19,503 nucleotides of DNA from Nitrospirota bacterium (lineage in GTDB: Bacteria > Nitrospirota > Thermodesulfovibrionia > Thermodesulfovibrionales > Magnetobacteriaceae), in the NCBI GenBank assembly GCA_015233485.1, contig JADFXO010000037.1, positions 521-20,023 on the forward strand, given 5' to 3'. Each line of letters begins with the position of its first letter. Within the stretch, counting starts at the first letter, position 1. Below the pieces are notes generated by a model. The model was not told the DNA's origin. It searched no databases and worked only from the letters and a program-made list of their open reading frames with translations. A program made the position numbers and the translations under genes. This document shows positions 13,569-19,503 of this stretch, piece by piece.

Positions 13569-14582
13569 GTGTTCGATAAAAAATTTCTGAAGGATGAATT
13601 TGCCACTTTTGCCGGGACGTATTTCAGATTATTTAAGAAGTCTAAGCTGGAAAATACGTTAACGGTGTTTTTATTCCACGACGTAACGTACACCCCAAGC
13701 GAATTCAGCAGGATGTATAAATTAAATGTCCCCCCCGACATCTTTGACTTTCAACTCAAGTTCATAAAAAATAATTTCAACGTCATTACGCCTGATGAGC
13801 TTATCAGCGGAGAGCTGCCGCCGCGCGCCGCTATGGTTACATTTGACGACGGCGTAAAGGGATTTTTTTCAGATGCCGTTGAGATAATAGAAAATAACGA
13901 GGTTCCAACAGTCATTTTTCTTAACACCGAGCCCGCGTCAGGCGTGATATTCCAGTCCGGCCTTATCACCTATCTTTGCGAAAAGGAAGAGGGCTTTAAA
14001 GAGTATTTGTTAAGCGTTGCAGGAAGGGAAAACATCATAACCCCGTTATTTCTTAATTGCACGAGGGAAATTGTGAACTCCTATATAAAACTCAGCGGCA
14101 AGGATTTTAAGGATGCCGTCGAAGGATTTGTCGGGCCGTTTGCCTCTGAAGAAGAGCTCTTAAAAACATCGCACAGCCGGTATATTTATTATGGAAACCA
14201 CCTGTATAACCATGACGTCGCGTTAACTCTGTCAGATGAGGCGCTGACGTCGTCTTATCTGAAAAATATGGAAAAATTACAATCTTTCAAAAACTTTACA
14301 AACCTCTTTGCATTCCCCTTTGGCCAGCCCGGCACAACCTTCTCCGAAAGGCAAATTGACCTTATCCTTTCCCTTGGCGCTCAGAAGGTCTTTTCTTCCT
14401 ATCCGGTAATCAACTATTCGCCGTCCACCAGGACATACCTGCATAGAATAGCGCTCACAGATTTTAACAGCACAGAGTTTAAAACCTGGTACCAAATTTT
14501 CTACACAGAGATAATAAAAAATAACAATTTCTTTAAATCGATGAAAAAGGTATTGCAACGCAAGAAGCCGGATGAAAGATAG
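13569..14582 (+). CDS. Polysaccharide deacetylase (NodB homology) family protein
   Basis: This 337-residue carbohydrate esterase family 4-like protein starts at GTG with GAGGAG 6 nt upstream. The NodB first motif TFDDG is at 91-95 and supplies the metal-binding Asp. His211 and His215 in GNHLYNHD form the HxxxH pair. HDV at 37-39 precedes them, as in related enzymes. No signal peptide is evident, so it may act on a cytoplasmic glycan precursor. The domain is interrupted by a longer than usual insertion (about 122-200) between motifs 1 and 2. Its 3' end overlaps the flippase gene by 11 bp. The likely task is N-deacetylation of a surface polysaccharide or lipid-linked sugar. Confidence 0.85.
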   Translation: MFDKKFLKDEFATFAGTYFRLFKKSKLENTLTVFLFHDVTYTPSEFSRMYKLNVPPDIFDFQLKFIKNNFNVITPDELISGELPPRAAMVTFDDGVKGFFSDAVEIIENNEVPTVIFLNTEPASGVIFQSGLITYLCEKEEGFKEYLLSVAGRENIITPLFLNCTREIVNSYIKLSGKDFKDAVEGFVGPFASEEELLKTSHSRYIYYGNHLYNHDVALTLSDEALTSSYLKNMEKLQSFKNFTNLFAFPFGQPGTTFSERQIDLILSLGAQKVFSSYPVINYSPSTRTYLHRIALTDFNSTEFKTWYQIFYTEIIKNNNFFKSMKKVLQRKKPDER

Positions 14583-16047
14583 CGATACCCTTGTAAAAAA
14601 TATAACCCGTTACGCGGCAAGTAACATGTTTCAGCGGGCCTGCGGTATTGTTAACACCTTTATAAAACCAAGGCTGCTGCCGCCGGAACTCTACGGATTG
14701 TGGAATCTTATCTCTATTATAACCACATACGCCACGTACGCCCATCTCGGCACCAGAAATGCCATGTTTTATCTCTTGCCTTATCATAAATCAAGAAATG
14801 AAACCACCGAGGGCAATGACATAAAATCAGCCGTCTTTTATGGCTCCATGTTTCTGTCCATAATTATTACCGCAGGCGTATGGGTTTACGCCTTTTCAGC
14901 AAATTTAAACAAAATGGAACAGGCCGGACTCCTCTCTGTCGGGATACTTATCATTCTGAATTGTATCTTCGATTACCAGTTCAATGAGATAAGCGCAGAT
15001 AAACGATTTAAACTGATTAGCTCAATAAACTACAAAAGATCCGTCATTGCGGTGATCTTAAATGCCGGCTTAATATATTATTTAAGTATCTACGGGATGT
15101 ATCTTTCCGCCTTGCTTTCTGTTTTGATTATGGTTATTTATATGCACATGGTGTCGCCTATTAAGTTAATAGAGCCGTTTAAGAAGGCCGTATTTTTCGA
15201 GTTGACAAAGAAAGGCATGCCTATATTAGTTTATAATGTATCGAACGATCTCATAAGCTCTATTGATAAAATCATTATTGCGTATTTACTTGGCGTAAAA
15301 GAACTGGGGTATTACTCTATAACAGGCTTGGTGTTTAACTTTCTTGTGCAGATACCCGGCGATGCGAGGGAAGTCGTAGAGGTTGACCTCATGGGAAGCG
15401 TTACCACCAGTAAACGGGAGGACACATTAGATGATTATTTTTTTAAACCGCTATCTTACACCTCTCACTTCATGCCGTTTCTTTTGGGCCCATCGTTCTT
15501 TTTAATCGTGCCTTTCATTCATCTGGTGCTTCCCAAGTATATTCAGGGTATCGTGCCGACACAGATAGTTGCCATAGGGAGTTATTTCTTTGCCCTTGCC
15601 TTCATAGCCCGCGGCATTATTATCTCTCACAATAAGCAGTTTCAGGCCTCTGTAGTCATCTGTTTGGTGCTGGTGTTCAATGGTCTGGCGGCGGTGTCCT
15701 TTATTACTATGGGGTATGGCACGGTTGGAGTTGCCTGTGGCAGCTCGTTGTCGTTTTTTATACTGTTTATCGCGCTTTATATATTTGTCCGGAGTTTTTA
15801 CAAGGATTGTTCCTTACTCTCATGGTTTAAAAAGATAAAAGATGTTTTTATTATATTTTTCATTATGAGTTTTATCATAGCCGCCCTTGCGTATATCTCA
15901 TCAGTCGTCCCTATTAATAAGTATATCAGCGCCGCGGTGGCAACGGTGCTCTACTGCCTCGCTATGTATGGCGTATCTGCCTGGATGAGCCCGGACTTTT
16001 TACATTTAAAAATAATAAATCTGATAAAACGAAAGAGAGGGCGATAG
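14572..16047 (+). CDS. Polysaccharide flippase, Wzx/MOP superfamily
   Basis: This 491-residue protein has about 12-14 hydrophobic helices spread over its length, as in Wzx-type flippases that move lipid-linked oligosaccharides across the inner membrane. The N-terminal half contains RYAASNMFQRACGIVNTFIKP and LYGLWNLISIITTYA, which match the RfbX/polysaccharide biosynthesis C pattern. A positively charged C-terminus (INLIKRKRGR) is cytoplasmic. It overlaps the deacetylase gene by 11 bp and the glycosyltransferase starts 2 bp after its stop. All three should be made together. The exported glycan is unknown. No polymerase (Wzy) or chain-length regulator is visible. Confidence 0.88.
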   Translation: MKDSDTLVKNITRYAASNMFQRACGIVNTFIKPRLLPPELYGLWNLISIITTYATYAHLGTRNAMFYLLPYHKSRNETTEGNDIKSAVFYGSMFLSIIITAGVWVYAFSANLNKMEQAGLLSVGILIILNCIFDYQFNEISADKRFKLISSINYKRSVIAVILNAGLIYYLSIYGMYLSALLSVLIMVIYMHMVSPIKLIEPFKKAVFFELTKKGMPILVYNVSNDLISSIDKIIIAYLLGVKELGYYSITGLVFNFLVQIPGDAREVVEVDLMGSVTTSKREDTLDDYFFKPLSYTSHFMPFLLGPSFFLIVPFIHLVLPKYIQGIVPTQIVAIGSYFFALAFIARGIIISHNKQFQASVVICLVLVFNGLAAVSFITMGYGTVGVACGSSLSFFILFIALYIFVRSFYKDCSLLSWFKKIKDVFIIFFIMSFIIAALAYISSVVPINKYISAAVATVLYCLAMYGVSAWMSPDFLHLKIINLIKRKRGR

Positions 16048-16049
16048 TT

Positions 16050-16988
16050 ATGAACAATAAGGCCTCCATCATAATTCCCACGTATAACAGGCCGGTTGAT
16101 TTGAAAAACTGCATAGAGTCAATCTTAAATCAAACAGTGCCTCCTTATGAAATAATTGTCGTTGATGACGGCAACCTTACCGAACTGCCACTAAAGGCGC
16201 AGTGTGAGCAGATGGGCATTAAATATGTCTATTACAAAAAAGATAAACCAGGCCTCACCGCCTCAAGAAACAAGGGTATTGAGCTTGCAACCGGTGATAT
16301 AGTGTTTTTCTTTGATGACGACGTCGTCCTTTTCCCTGATTACATTGAACAAATCCTGAACATATATAACACGTCTGAAGACGTTGGAGGGGTTGGGGGG
16401 GCAATCGCAAACCACAAAAAACTCGGCCTCGCCAAAAAGCTGAGGAAGATATTGGAGATTCCTTTCCTGGTTTCCGGTGTCAGGGAGGGCAGGGTGCTTC
16501 CTTCCGGTTTTTGCACGAGTTTTGGGACGACGCCGTTTGAAATTAAAAAGATTACAGAGGTCGATTTCCTGTCCGGAGGCGTCAGCTCGTTCAAGAAAGA
16601 GGTGTTTAGCAAATTTGCCTTCGACGCCAAACATTTTCTTAACTATGGTATGGGCGAAGACAAGGACTTCTCCTACAGGGTATCAAAGGCCTATAAGCTC
16701 ATCTTCAACCCGCACGCCAGACTCTACCACTACGAGGCGCCTCAGATGAGACCCAACGGCTACAGAGAGATTTTCATGTTTGTCGTATTTACGCACTATT
16801 TTTTTAAGCAGCACGTAAAGAAGTCGCCCGTACAGTGGCTGTTTTTTTATTACGCCTTTTGGGGGTACCTGCTTTCGCGCGTACTGGTGTGTATTGCCGC
16901 ACCTAAGAAACATAATTTCGATAAATTAAGAGGGCTGATAGGCGGCTTTTACGAAGTCATCGTTCACGGCACAAAGACCGTCCAGTAG
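16050..16988 (+). CDS. Glycosyltransferase family 2
   Basis: This 312-residue GT-A-fold enzyme begins ASIIIPTYNRPVDLKNCIESI with VVDDG at 37-41. The metal-binding D-x-D region is FFFDDDVV (87-93). FLSGGVSSFKKEVF (173-186) and GEDKDFSYR (202-210) supply the acceptor-loop and catalytic-base motifs. A short hydrophobic region near the C-terminus (WLFFYYAFWGYLLSRVLVCIA) may anchor it to the membrane. It probably adds a sugar to the glycan handled by the upstream flippase and deacetylase. GAGGGCG lies before the ATG. A hairpin terminator follows about 50 bp after the stop, so this closes the operon. Confidence 0.92.
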   Translation: MNNKASIIIPTYNRPVDLKNCIESILNQTVPPYEIIVVDDGNLTELPLKAQCEQMGIKYVYYKKDKPGLTASRNKGIELATGDIVFFFDDDVVLFPDYIEQILNIYNTSEDVGGVGGAIANHKKLGLAKKLRKILEIPFLVSGVREGRVLPSGFCTSFGTTPFEIKKITEVDFLSGGVSSFKKEVFSKFAFDAKHFLNYGMGEDKDFSYRVSKAYKLIFNPHARLYHYEAPQMRPNGYREIFMFVVFTHYFFKQHVKKSPVQWLFFYYAFWGYLLSRVLVCIAAPKKHNFDKLRGLIGGFYEVIVHGTKTVQ

Positions 16989-17040
16989 ATTCGCTTCGTA
17001 ATATAAGGATGCACTTTGACATCAACGCAAAAGCGACAGG

Positions 17041-17075
17041 ACTTCGCTTGAGTTAACTCGCAGCCGAAGTTTTTT
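17041..17075 (+). terminator. Rho-independent terminator of the glycan operon
   Basis: ACTTCG (17041-17046) pairs with CGAAGT (17065-17070). The inner palindrome GAGTTAACTC extends the hairpin, and a run of six T follows at 17070-17075. The stem has an internal bulge, so strength is moderate. Confidence 0.6.
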
Positions 17076-17311
17076 CCCGACGGCTATCGGGTCAGAGACG
17101 TTCGTTTTATCTGAGCCTGCCACCCTCACTATTGTCCTTTCGATTATCACGGCAACGTGATTATAAATAAACGGGGGCGGTTATGTCATCCGATAATTTG
17201 GTGCGGTTGAAGTGGACCCAAATGCGAAGTAAGTGTCATCATTTTGTATAGTTTTGGCCTTACCCGCCTTCAATAAAAATGCTGGTTTACAGGCGTTCAT
17301 AAGAGGGAAAC

Positions 17312-17336
17312 TAGACAAAATGCTACATTTTGTCTA
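17312..17336. repeat. 25-bp palindrome downstream of the SDR gene
   Basis: The arms TAGACAAAATG and CATTTTGTCTA are perfectly complementary around a 3-bp centre. TAGAC and GTCTA are separated by exactly 15 bp, as in the second palindrome at 18289-18313. It could be a TetR-type operator, a paired element boundary or a hairpin terminator for the SDR gene. Confidence 0.7.
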
Positions 17337-17366
17337 ATCTGGTTCCGTTGCAATTCAGCGCTTCGT

Positions 17367-18194
17367 TCATTTCGGAGAGAGTTCGCCATACCAATAGGCG
17401 GCGGTGACACCGCCATCCATAAGGAAGTCGCTGCCGGTGATGAACGCGCCGTCAGTCCCCATTAGGAGTGCCCCGACAGTTCCTACTTCGTCAGGGGTAG
17501 CGGCTCGACCGGCTGGGCATAGTTCAATCATCCGCCTATATCCCTCACCACGAGGGCCGGTCAATTCGTCCTTGGCAAGCGGAGTAATGACGATGCCGGG
17601 GCTAATTGTGTTGACCCGCGCTCCTCGCTTGCCCCAGCGAACTGCTTCTGCCATCACCCGTAGTGAGTTCCCGCGTTTGGAAAGCTGATAGGCGTGGAGG
17701 GAGTCCTTTATCTGGCTTGGCTGCAGCATAGAAAGCGACAACAACTCGTCGGCTGGCGACATTGCAAGAGCCTTGTTCTGCTCTGCAGTTAGCGCGTCCA
17801 GACGATGCCCTGACTGAGATGCGATTACGACAGCAGAACCACCGCGCGCGATAACGTTGCCGAATTCCTCCAGCACAAGCGCGGTTCCATAGAGATCAAC
17901 CTTCAAGATGGTTTTCGGTGACGCTTGTGATGGCGAGACACCTGCGGCGTGAATGACACCAGTGACTTCCCCAAATGCAATAGCCGTCTGGACAAGAGCG
18001 TGAACCGAAGCGCGTGAAGACACATCTACTGTCGTAGTGCTTACCTCAAATCCTGCATTGCTTAGCACCTCGGCTGCCACATCGGCGTTCTTCTGGTGCA
18101 AGTCGGCAAGCAGTACATGCTTTCCCGCGCCGACCCGACGCGCTATTGCTTGACCGATCGATCCGGCACCGATGACGACGATGACATTTTTCAT
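17367..18194 (-). CDS. SDR-family oxidoreductase
   Basis: This 275-residue short-chain dehydrogenase/reductase uses NAD(P)(H) to oxidise or reduce an alcohol or carbonyl. GAGSIGQAIA (about 9-18) is the nucleotide-binding glycine motif, in the GxGxxG form rather than the common TGxxxGIG. IHAAGVS replaces the NNAG motif. The catalytic Ser lies in IASQSGH, with YQLSK as YxxxK, and SPGIVITPL follows. The last 15 residues contain DGGVTAAYWYG. By eye it is more GC-rich than the flanking DNA, and it is isolated on the minus strand between two related palindromes, which points to recent acquisition. GAGAGGAAG lies before the ATG. The substrate is unknown. Confidence 0.93.
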   Translation of the reverse strand: MKNVIVVIGAGSIGQAIARRVGAGKHVLLADLHQKNADVAAEVLSNAGFEVSTTTVDVSSRASVHALVQTAIAFGEVTGVIHAAGVSPSQASPKTILKVDLYGTALVLEEFGNVIARGGSAVVIASQSGHRLDALTAEQNKALAMSPADELLSLSMLQPSQIKDSLHAYQLSKRGNSLRVMAEAVRWGKRGARVNTISPGIVITPLAKDELTGPRGEGYRRMIELCPAGRAATPDEVGTVGALLMGTDGAFITGSDFLMDGGVTAAYWYGELSPK

Positions 18195-18250
18195 GCTGGC
18201 TTCCTCTCGCTAAATTGTTCGTCGCTTATCGTTGGGACATGCATACAGGT

Positions 18251-18256
18251 ACTATA
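18251..18256 (-). promoter_or_regulatory. Candidate -10 of the SDR gene
   Basis: On the minus strand TATAGT lies about 57 bp before the ATG at 18194. The -35 region is poor. The palindrome ends roughly 30-60 bp upstream, a position that would suit an activator or an upstream repressor site. Confidence 0.3.
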
Positions 18257-18283
18257 CCTTAAATTAACCTGCAAAGTCTCCTG

Positions 18284-18318
18284 AAAACTAGACAAAAAGG
18301 ATTCATTTGTCTAGTTTT
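18284..18318. repeat. Palindrome upstream of the SDR gene
   Basis: The arms AAAACTAGACAAA (18284-18296) and TTTGTCTAGTTTT (18306-18318) are perfectly complementary over 13 bp with a 9-bp centre. The TAGAC/GTCTA half-sites are 15 bp apart, identical to the palindrome at 17312-17336, whereas the centres differ. Conserved arms with variable centres fit a protein-binding operator. Confidence 0.75.
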
Positions 18319-18395
18319 GATACAAACTACCCAACTTGTTAGTAAAAATGGCCGGTTATCTATTTTCCAGCCATATGCCATCATCAAAATAATCC

Positions 18396-18424
18396 TTGAC
18401 AATGTTTTATATATCTGATACAAT
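18396..18424 (+). promoter_or_regulatory. Near-consensus sigma-70 promoter without a known gene
   Basis: TTGACA (18396-18401), a 17-bp spacer and TACAAT (18419-18424) match consensus at 11 of 12 positions, with a TG extended -10 (18416-18417). It points toward 18431 and should be the strongest promoter in the window. Confidence 0.75.
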
Positions 18425-18430
18425 AAAACC

Positions 18431-18545
18431 ATCGCCTCTGTGGGTGTGGTAGGTGTAGAATTAGGGGGCGACGATCGGAGGTTAGTAGTATTGGAACGTC
18501 TCACTGCGTAAGGGGCTGGCGTTTCTCATGTAGCCAGCCCTTCTT
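18431..18545 (+). ncRNA. Candidate small RNA or tiny-peptide transcript
   Basis: A strong promoter and a U-tailed hairpin bracket about 110 nt. A GTG-started frame (18440-18511) would give 23 residues ending VLERLTA, with no convincing SD sequence before the GTG. A GGAGG later in the region precedes only a six-codon TTG frame. I do not recognise the RNA as 6S, SRP or tmRNA. Its 3' end lies 18 bp from the convergent acetyltransferase stop codon. Confidence 0.35.
18513..18540 (+). terminator. Hairpin terminator of the orphan transcription unit
   Basis: GGGCTGGC (18513-18520) and GCCAGCCC (18533-18540) form a perfect 8-bp GC-rich stem with a 12-nt loop, followed by TTCTTAATTTCTT on the plus strand. 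In the minus direction there is no T-run, so it serves the plus-strand transcript. Confidence 0.55.
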
Positions 18546-18563
18546 AATTTCTTCGTGTCTTGA

Positions 18564-19088
18564 TTAATCATGTTTGACAAAGTTCGTTAAATCATAGTAC
18601 GGCAGCCTTGTTTCCTCATCTTTGTCGTGTTCTGATATAAAAATGAATCCATTCTTCCCGTAGAATTTCAATACCTCTGGTTTATTATAAGCGTCAACCG
18701 TGATAAATCTACAGCCAGTCTTATTGTTATAGGTAAAAGATTTCTTTATGTAATCAAATAACAGGGTCCCATAGCCTTTCCATTGATAATTTTTGTGTAC
18801 ACCTAATCGGCCTATCTTAATTGCGGGGAAAGTGGCGTAACGCTTTTTCTTAGGAAATCGGCGTTTTATTAATTCTGTACGATTGATTTTATCATTCAGT
18901 ACGCTATAAAAGGCAATTGTCTCGCTGTTACTTTCTAAAGCATATGTAACAGCAGGTAAATGTTTCAGGTGAGGTTTTGCTTCATTGATAAAGAAATCGT
19001 TTAAATCGGTACCTCCACAATCAAAAGGCTTGAGTTCATAGTTTGAATCAAGCCGTACAAGACTATAATCAGGCTGGGAATTTAGCAA
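18564..19088 (-). CDS. GNAT-family acetyltransferase, probable toxin
   Basis: This 174-residue GNAT acetyltransferase would transfer an acetyl group from acetyl-CoA. The N-terminal YELKPFDCGGTDLNDFFINEA and TYALESNSETIAFYSVLNDKI match a GNAT group I know from toxin-like small operons. The acetyl-CoA loop is GRLGVHKNYQWKGYGTLLF (the R/Q-x-x-G-x-G/A site reads QWKGYG), and FYGKNGFIFIS is the last core motif. The start is TTG, overlapping the 56-residue upstream gene by 20 bp, which implies translational coupling. Related TacT-type enzymes acetylate aminoacyl-tRNA and stop translation. Whether this one does is inference. A metabolic or protein-modifying acetyltransferase is the alternative. Confidence 0.8.
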   Translation of the reverse strand: MLNSQPDYSLVRLDSNYELKPFDCGGTDLNDFFINEAKPHLKHLPAVTYALESNSETIAFYSVLNDKINRTELIKRRFPKKKRYATFPAIKIGRLGVHKNYQWKGYGTLLFDYIKKSFTYNNKTGCRFITVDAYNKPEVLKFYGKNGFIFISEHDKDEETRLPYYDLTNFVKHD

Positions 19089-19239
19089 TTTTTTCTATCT
19101 TTGCGGCGTTTGCTATAATTCTCTCTCTTTCCTCATCCGATATTTTGTGCAGTCCGGCCTCGGATTCCGCCGCTCGCTTCCAAAATCTTTCAGCATCCTT
19201 CCCTTTCAATATGGGCGTATCTTCGATTGGTAATGCCAC
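19069..19239 (-). CDS. Small antitoxin-like protein upstream of the GNAT gene
   Basis: This 56-residue gene starts at GTG with GGGAGG 5 nt upstream, an excellent ribosome site. The protein begins MALPIEDTPILKGKDAERFW and continues as a charged helix (DEERERIIANAAKIEKIAK). I recall similar short proteins with a P-(I/V)-L-x-G-K-(D/E)-A-x-R-F core beside GNAT or other toxin genes. Its stop lies inside the start of the GNAT gene, a 20-bp overlap typical of antitoxin-toxin order. It lacks a clear ribbon-helix-helix signature, so it is not the DUF1778 type that usually partners TacT. It would neutralise the acetyltransferase by direct binding; that is inference. Confidence 0.65.
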   Translation of the reverse strand: MALPIEDTPILKGKDAERFWKRAAESEAGLHKISDEERERIIANAAKIEKIAKFPA

Positions 19240-19470
19240 AAAAGCCTCCCTTTGATTGCTTTACTTGTCCTTCTCTAAATAGAGTCTGTCCATAAACTAT
19301 TGATTTTCAGGTTTGTGATTATGAGTCAGCCGCAAGGAACCATTGTTTTTTCACCGAGTTCACCCTCATGTCTTTTATCCTAGAAAAAGCAGTTGAATTA
19401 TGATATAGGGAAAAAATAATATATAAGACAGGGAGTTACGGCAAAAAAATGAAAAAGGAGCACTCACCCA
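19240..19470. other. Intergenic DNA before the last gene
   Basis: CTCTAAATAGAG (19273-19284) is a short palindrome about 35 bp before the antitoxin-like start and could be an autoregulatory site. TTGAAT (19393-19398) and TAATAT (19417-19422), 18 bp apart, form a candidate plus-strand promoter for the gene that begins at the window end. Confidence 0.35.
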
Positions 19471-19503
19471 ATGGGAGAAGAGCAAAATACAGGAGAGTTG
19501 AAG
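19471..19503 (+). CDS. Start of a gene cut by the window end (3' partial)
   Basis: An ATG at 19471 opens MGEEQNTGELK and runs off the window. AAGGAG lies 10 nt upstream and a candidate promoter about 50 bp upstream. A competing ATG at 19449, in another frame, opens MKKEHSPNGRRAKYRRVE and also remains open. Its SD (GGGAG) is farther away, so the second ATG is preferred. No function can be given. Confidence 0.4.
   Translation, partial: MGEEQNTGELK

Larger units (their letters stand above)
16989..17366. other. Intergenic gap with terminator, short ORF and palindrome
   Basis: The first part holds the glycan-operon terminator and a small CCGA/TCGG dyad just beyond it. A 22-codon ORF at 17183-17251 has a purine-rich region upstream (GGGGGCGG), but no family is recognised. 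The distal part contains the 25-bp palindrome described separately. No transposase remnant could be supported. Confidence 0.4.
18195..18563. other. Intergenic gap with operator, promoter and orphan transcription unit
   Basis: From the SDR start outward this holds a weak minus-strand -10 (TATAGT at 18251-18256), the second TAGAC-N15-GTCTA palindrome, a near-perfect plus-strand promoter at 18396-18424, and a plus-strand terminator at 18513-18540. No recognised protein gene lies between the last two. Confidence 0.6.

Noticed and set aside
17183..17251. 22-codon ORF with purine-rich upstream sequence.
   Set aside because: It has no family resemblance, lies between a terminator and a palindrome, and its length is easily reached by chance.
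17312..18318. Integron gene cassette (SDR gene plus attC).
   Set aside because: No GTTRRRY/RYYYAAC core sites were found next to the palindromes, and the gene has its own intergenic promoter region.
19282..19330. GTCTGTCCATAA-like sequence resembling an insertion-sequence end.
   Set aside because: No matching opposite end, target duplication or transposase fragment is visible; the resemblance is too short.

Overview
The window looks like a Gram-negative, respiring bacterium. It encodes a caa3-type oxidase, an inner-membrane-anchored multihaem cytochrome c and surface-polysaccharide genes. A deep-branching lineage such as Nitrospirota is my guess from gene style only; no ribosomal or other marker gene is present to prove it. 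Most genes are preceded by good Shine-Dalgarno (SD) sequences, but a few appear to be leaderless.

Layout. Bases 2-838 hold the 3' part of a HisKA_2-type sensor histidine kinase, whose N-terminus lies outside the window. It is followed by a dispersed repeat that ends in a terminator. On the minus strand, 3438-994 is a three-gene unit: a NodU/CmcH-type carbamoyltransferase, a 49-residue DUF5989 protein and an SxtJ-like membrane protein. Bases 3592-8428 are a plus-strand respiratory operon: an Rrf2/IscR-type Fe-S regulator, cytochrome oxidase subunit III, Sco, subunit II fused to cytochrome c, and subunit I. A type-1 IscR-like site overlaps its promoter. A terminator and an intergenic gap follow.

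Bases 8809-10130 encode two unrecognised proteins, a 70-residue protein and a 356-residue coiled-coil-like protein. Bases 10208-12874 hold a multihaem cytochrome c with atypical haem motifs and a SAM-dependent methyltransferase, followed by a second copy of the dispersed repeat. Bases 13038-16988 hold a Uma2-family nuclease-fold protein and a compact glycan module (NodB-type deacetylase, flippase, GT2 glycosyltransferase) ending in a terminator.

Bases 17000-19503 look accessory. A more GC-rich SDR dehydrogenase is flanked by two palindromes with identical half-site spacing. A near-consensus promoter and a terminator bracket about 110 nt with no recognised gene. A likely toxin-antitoxin pair follows (a 56-residue protein overlapping a GNAT acetyltransferase), then the first codons of another gene.

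The best second-look items are the Fe-S-regulated oxidase operon with its unusual subunit I and II residues, the repeat with a movable hairpin, the paired palindromes around the SDR gene, the orphan promoter-terminator unit, the overlooked small genes and the apparent leaderless transcripts. No CRISPR array, tRNA, rRNA or intact insertion sequence was seen.
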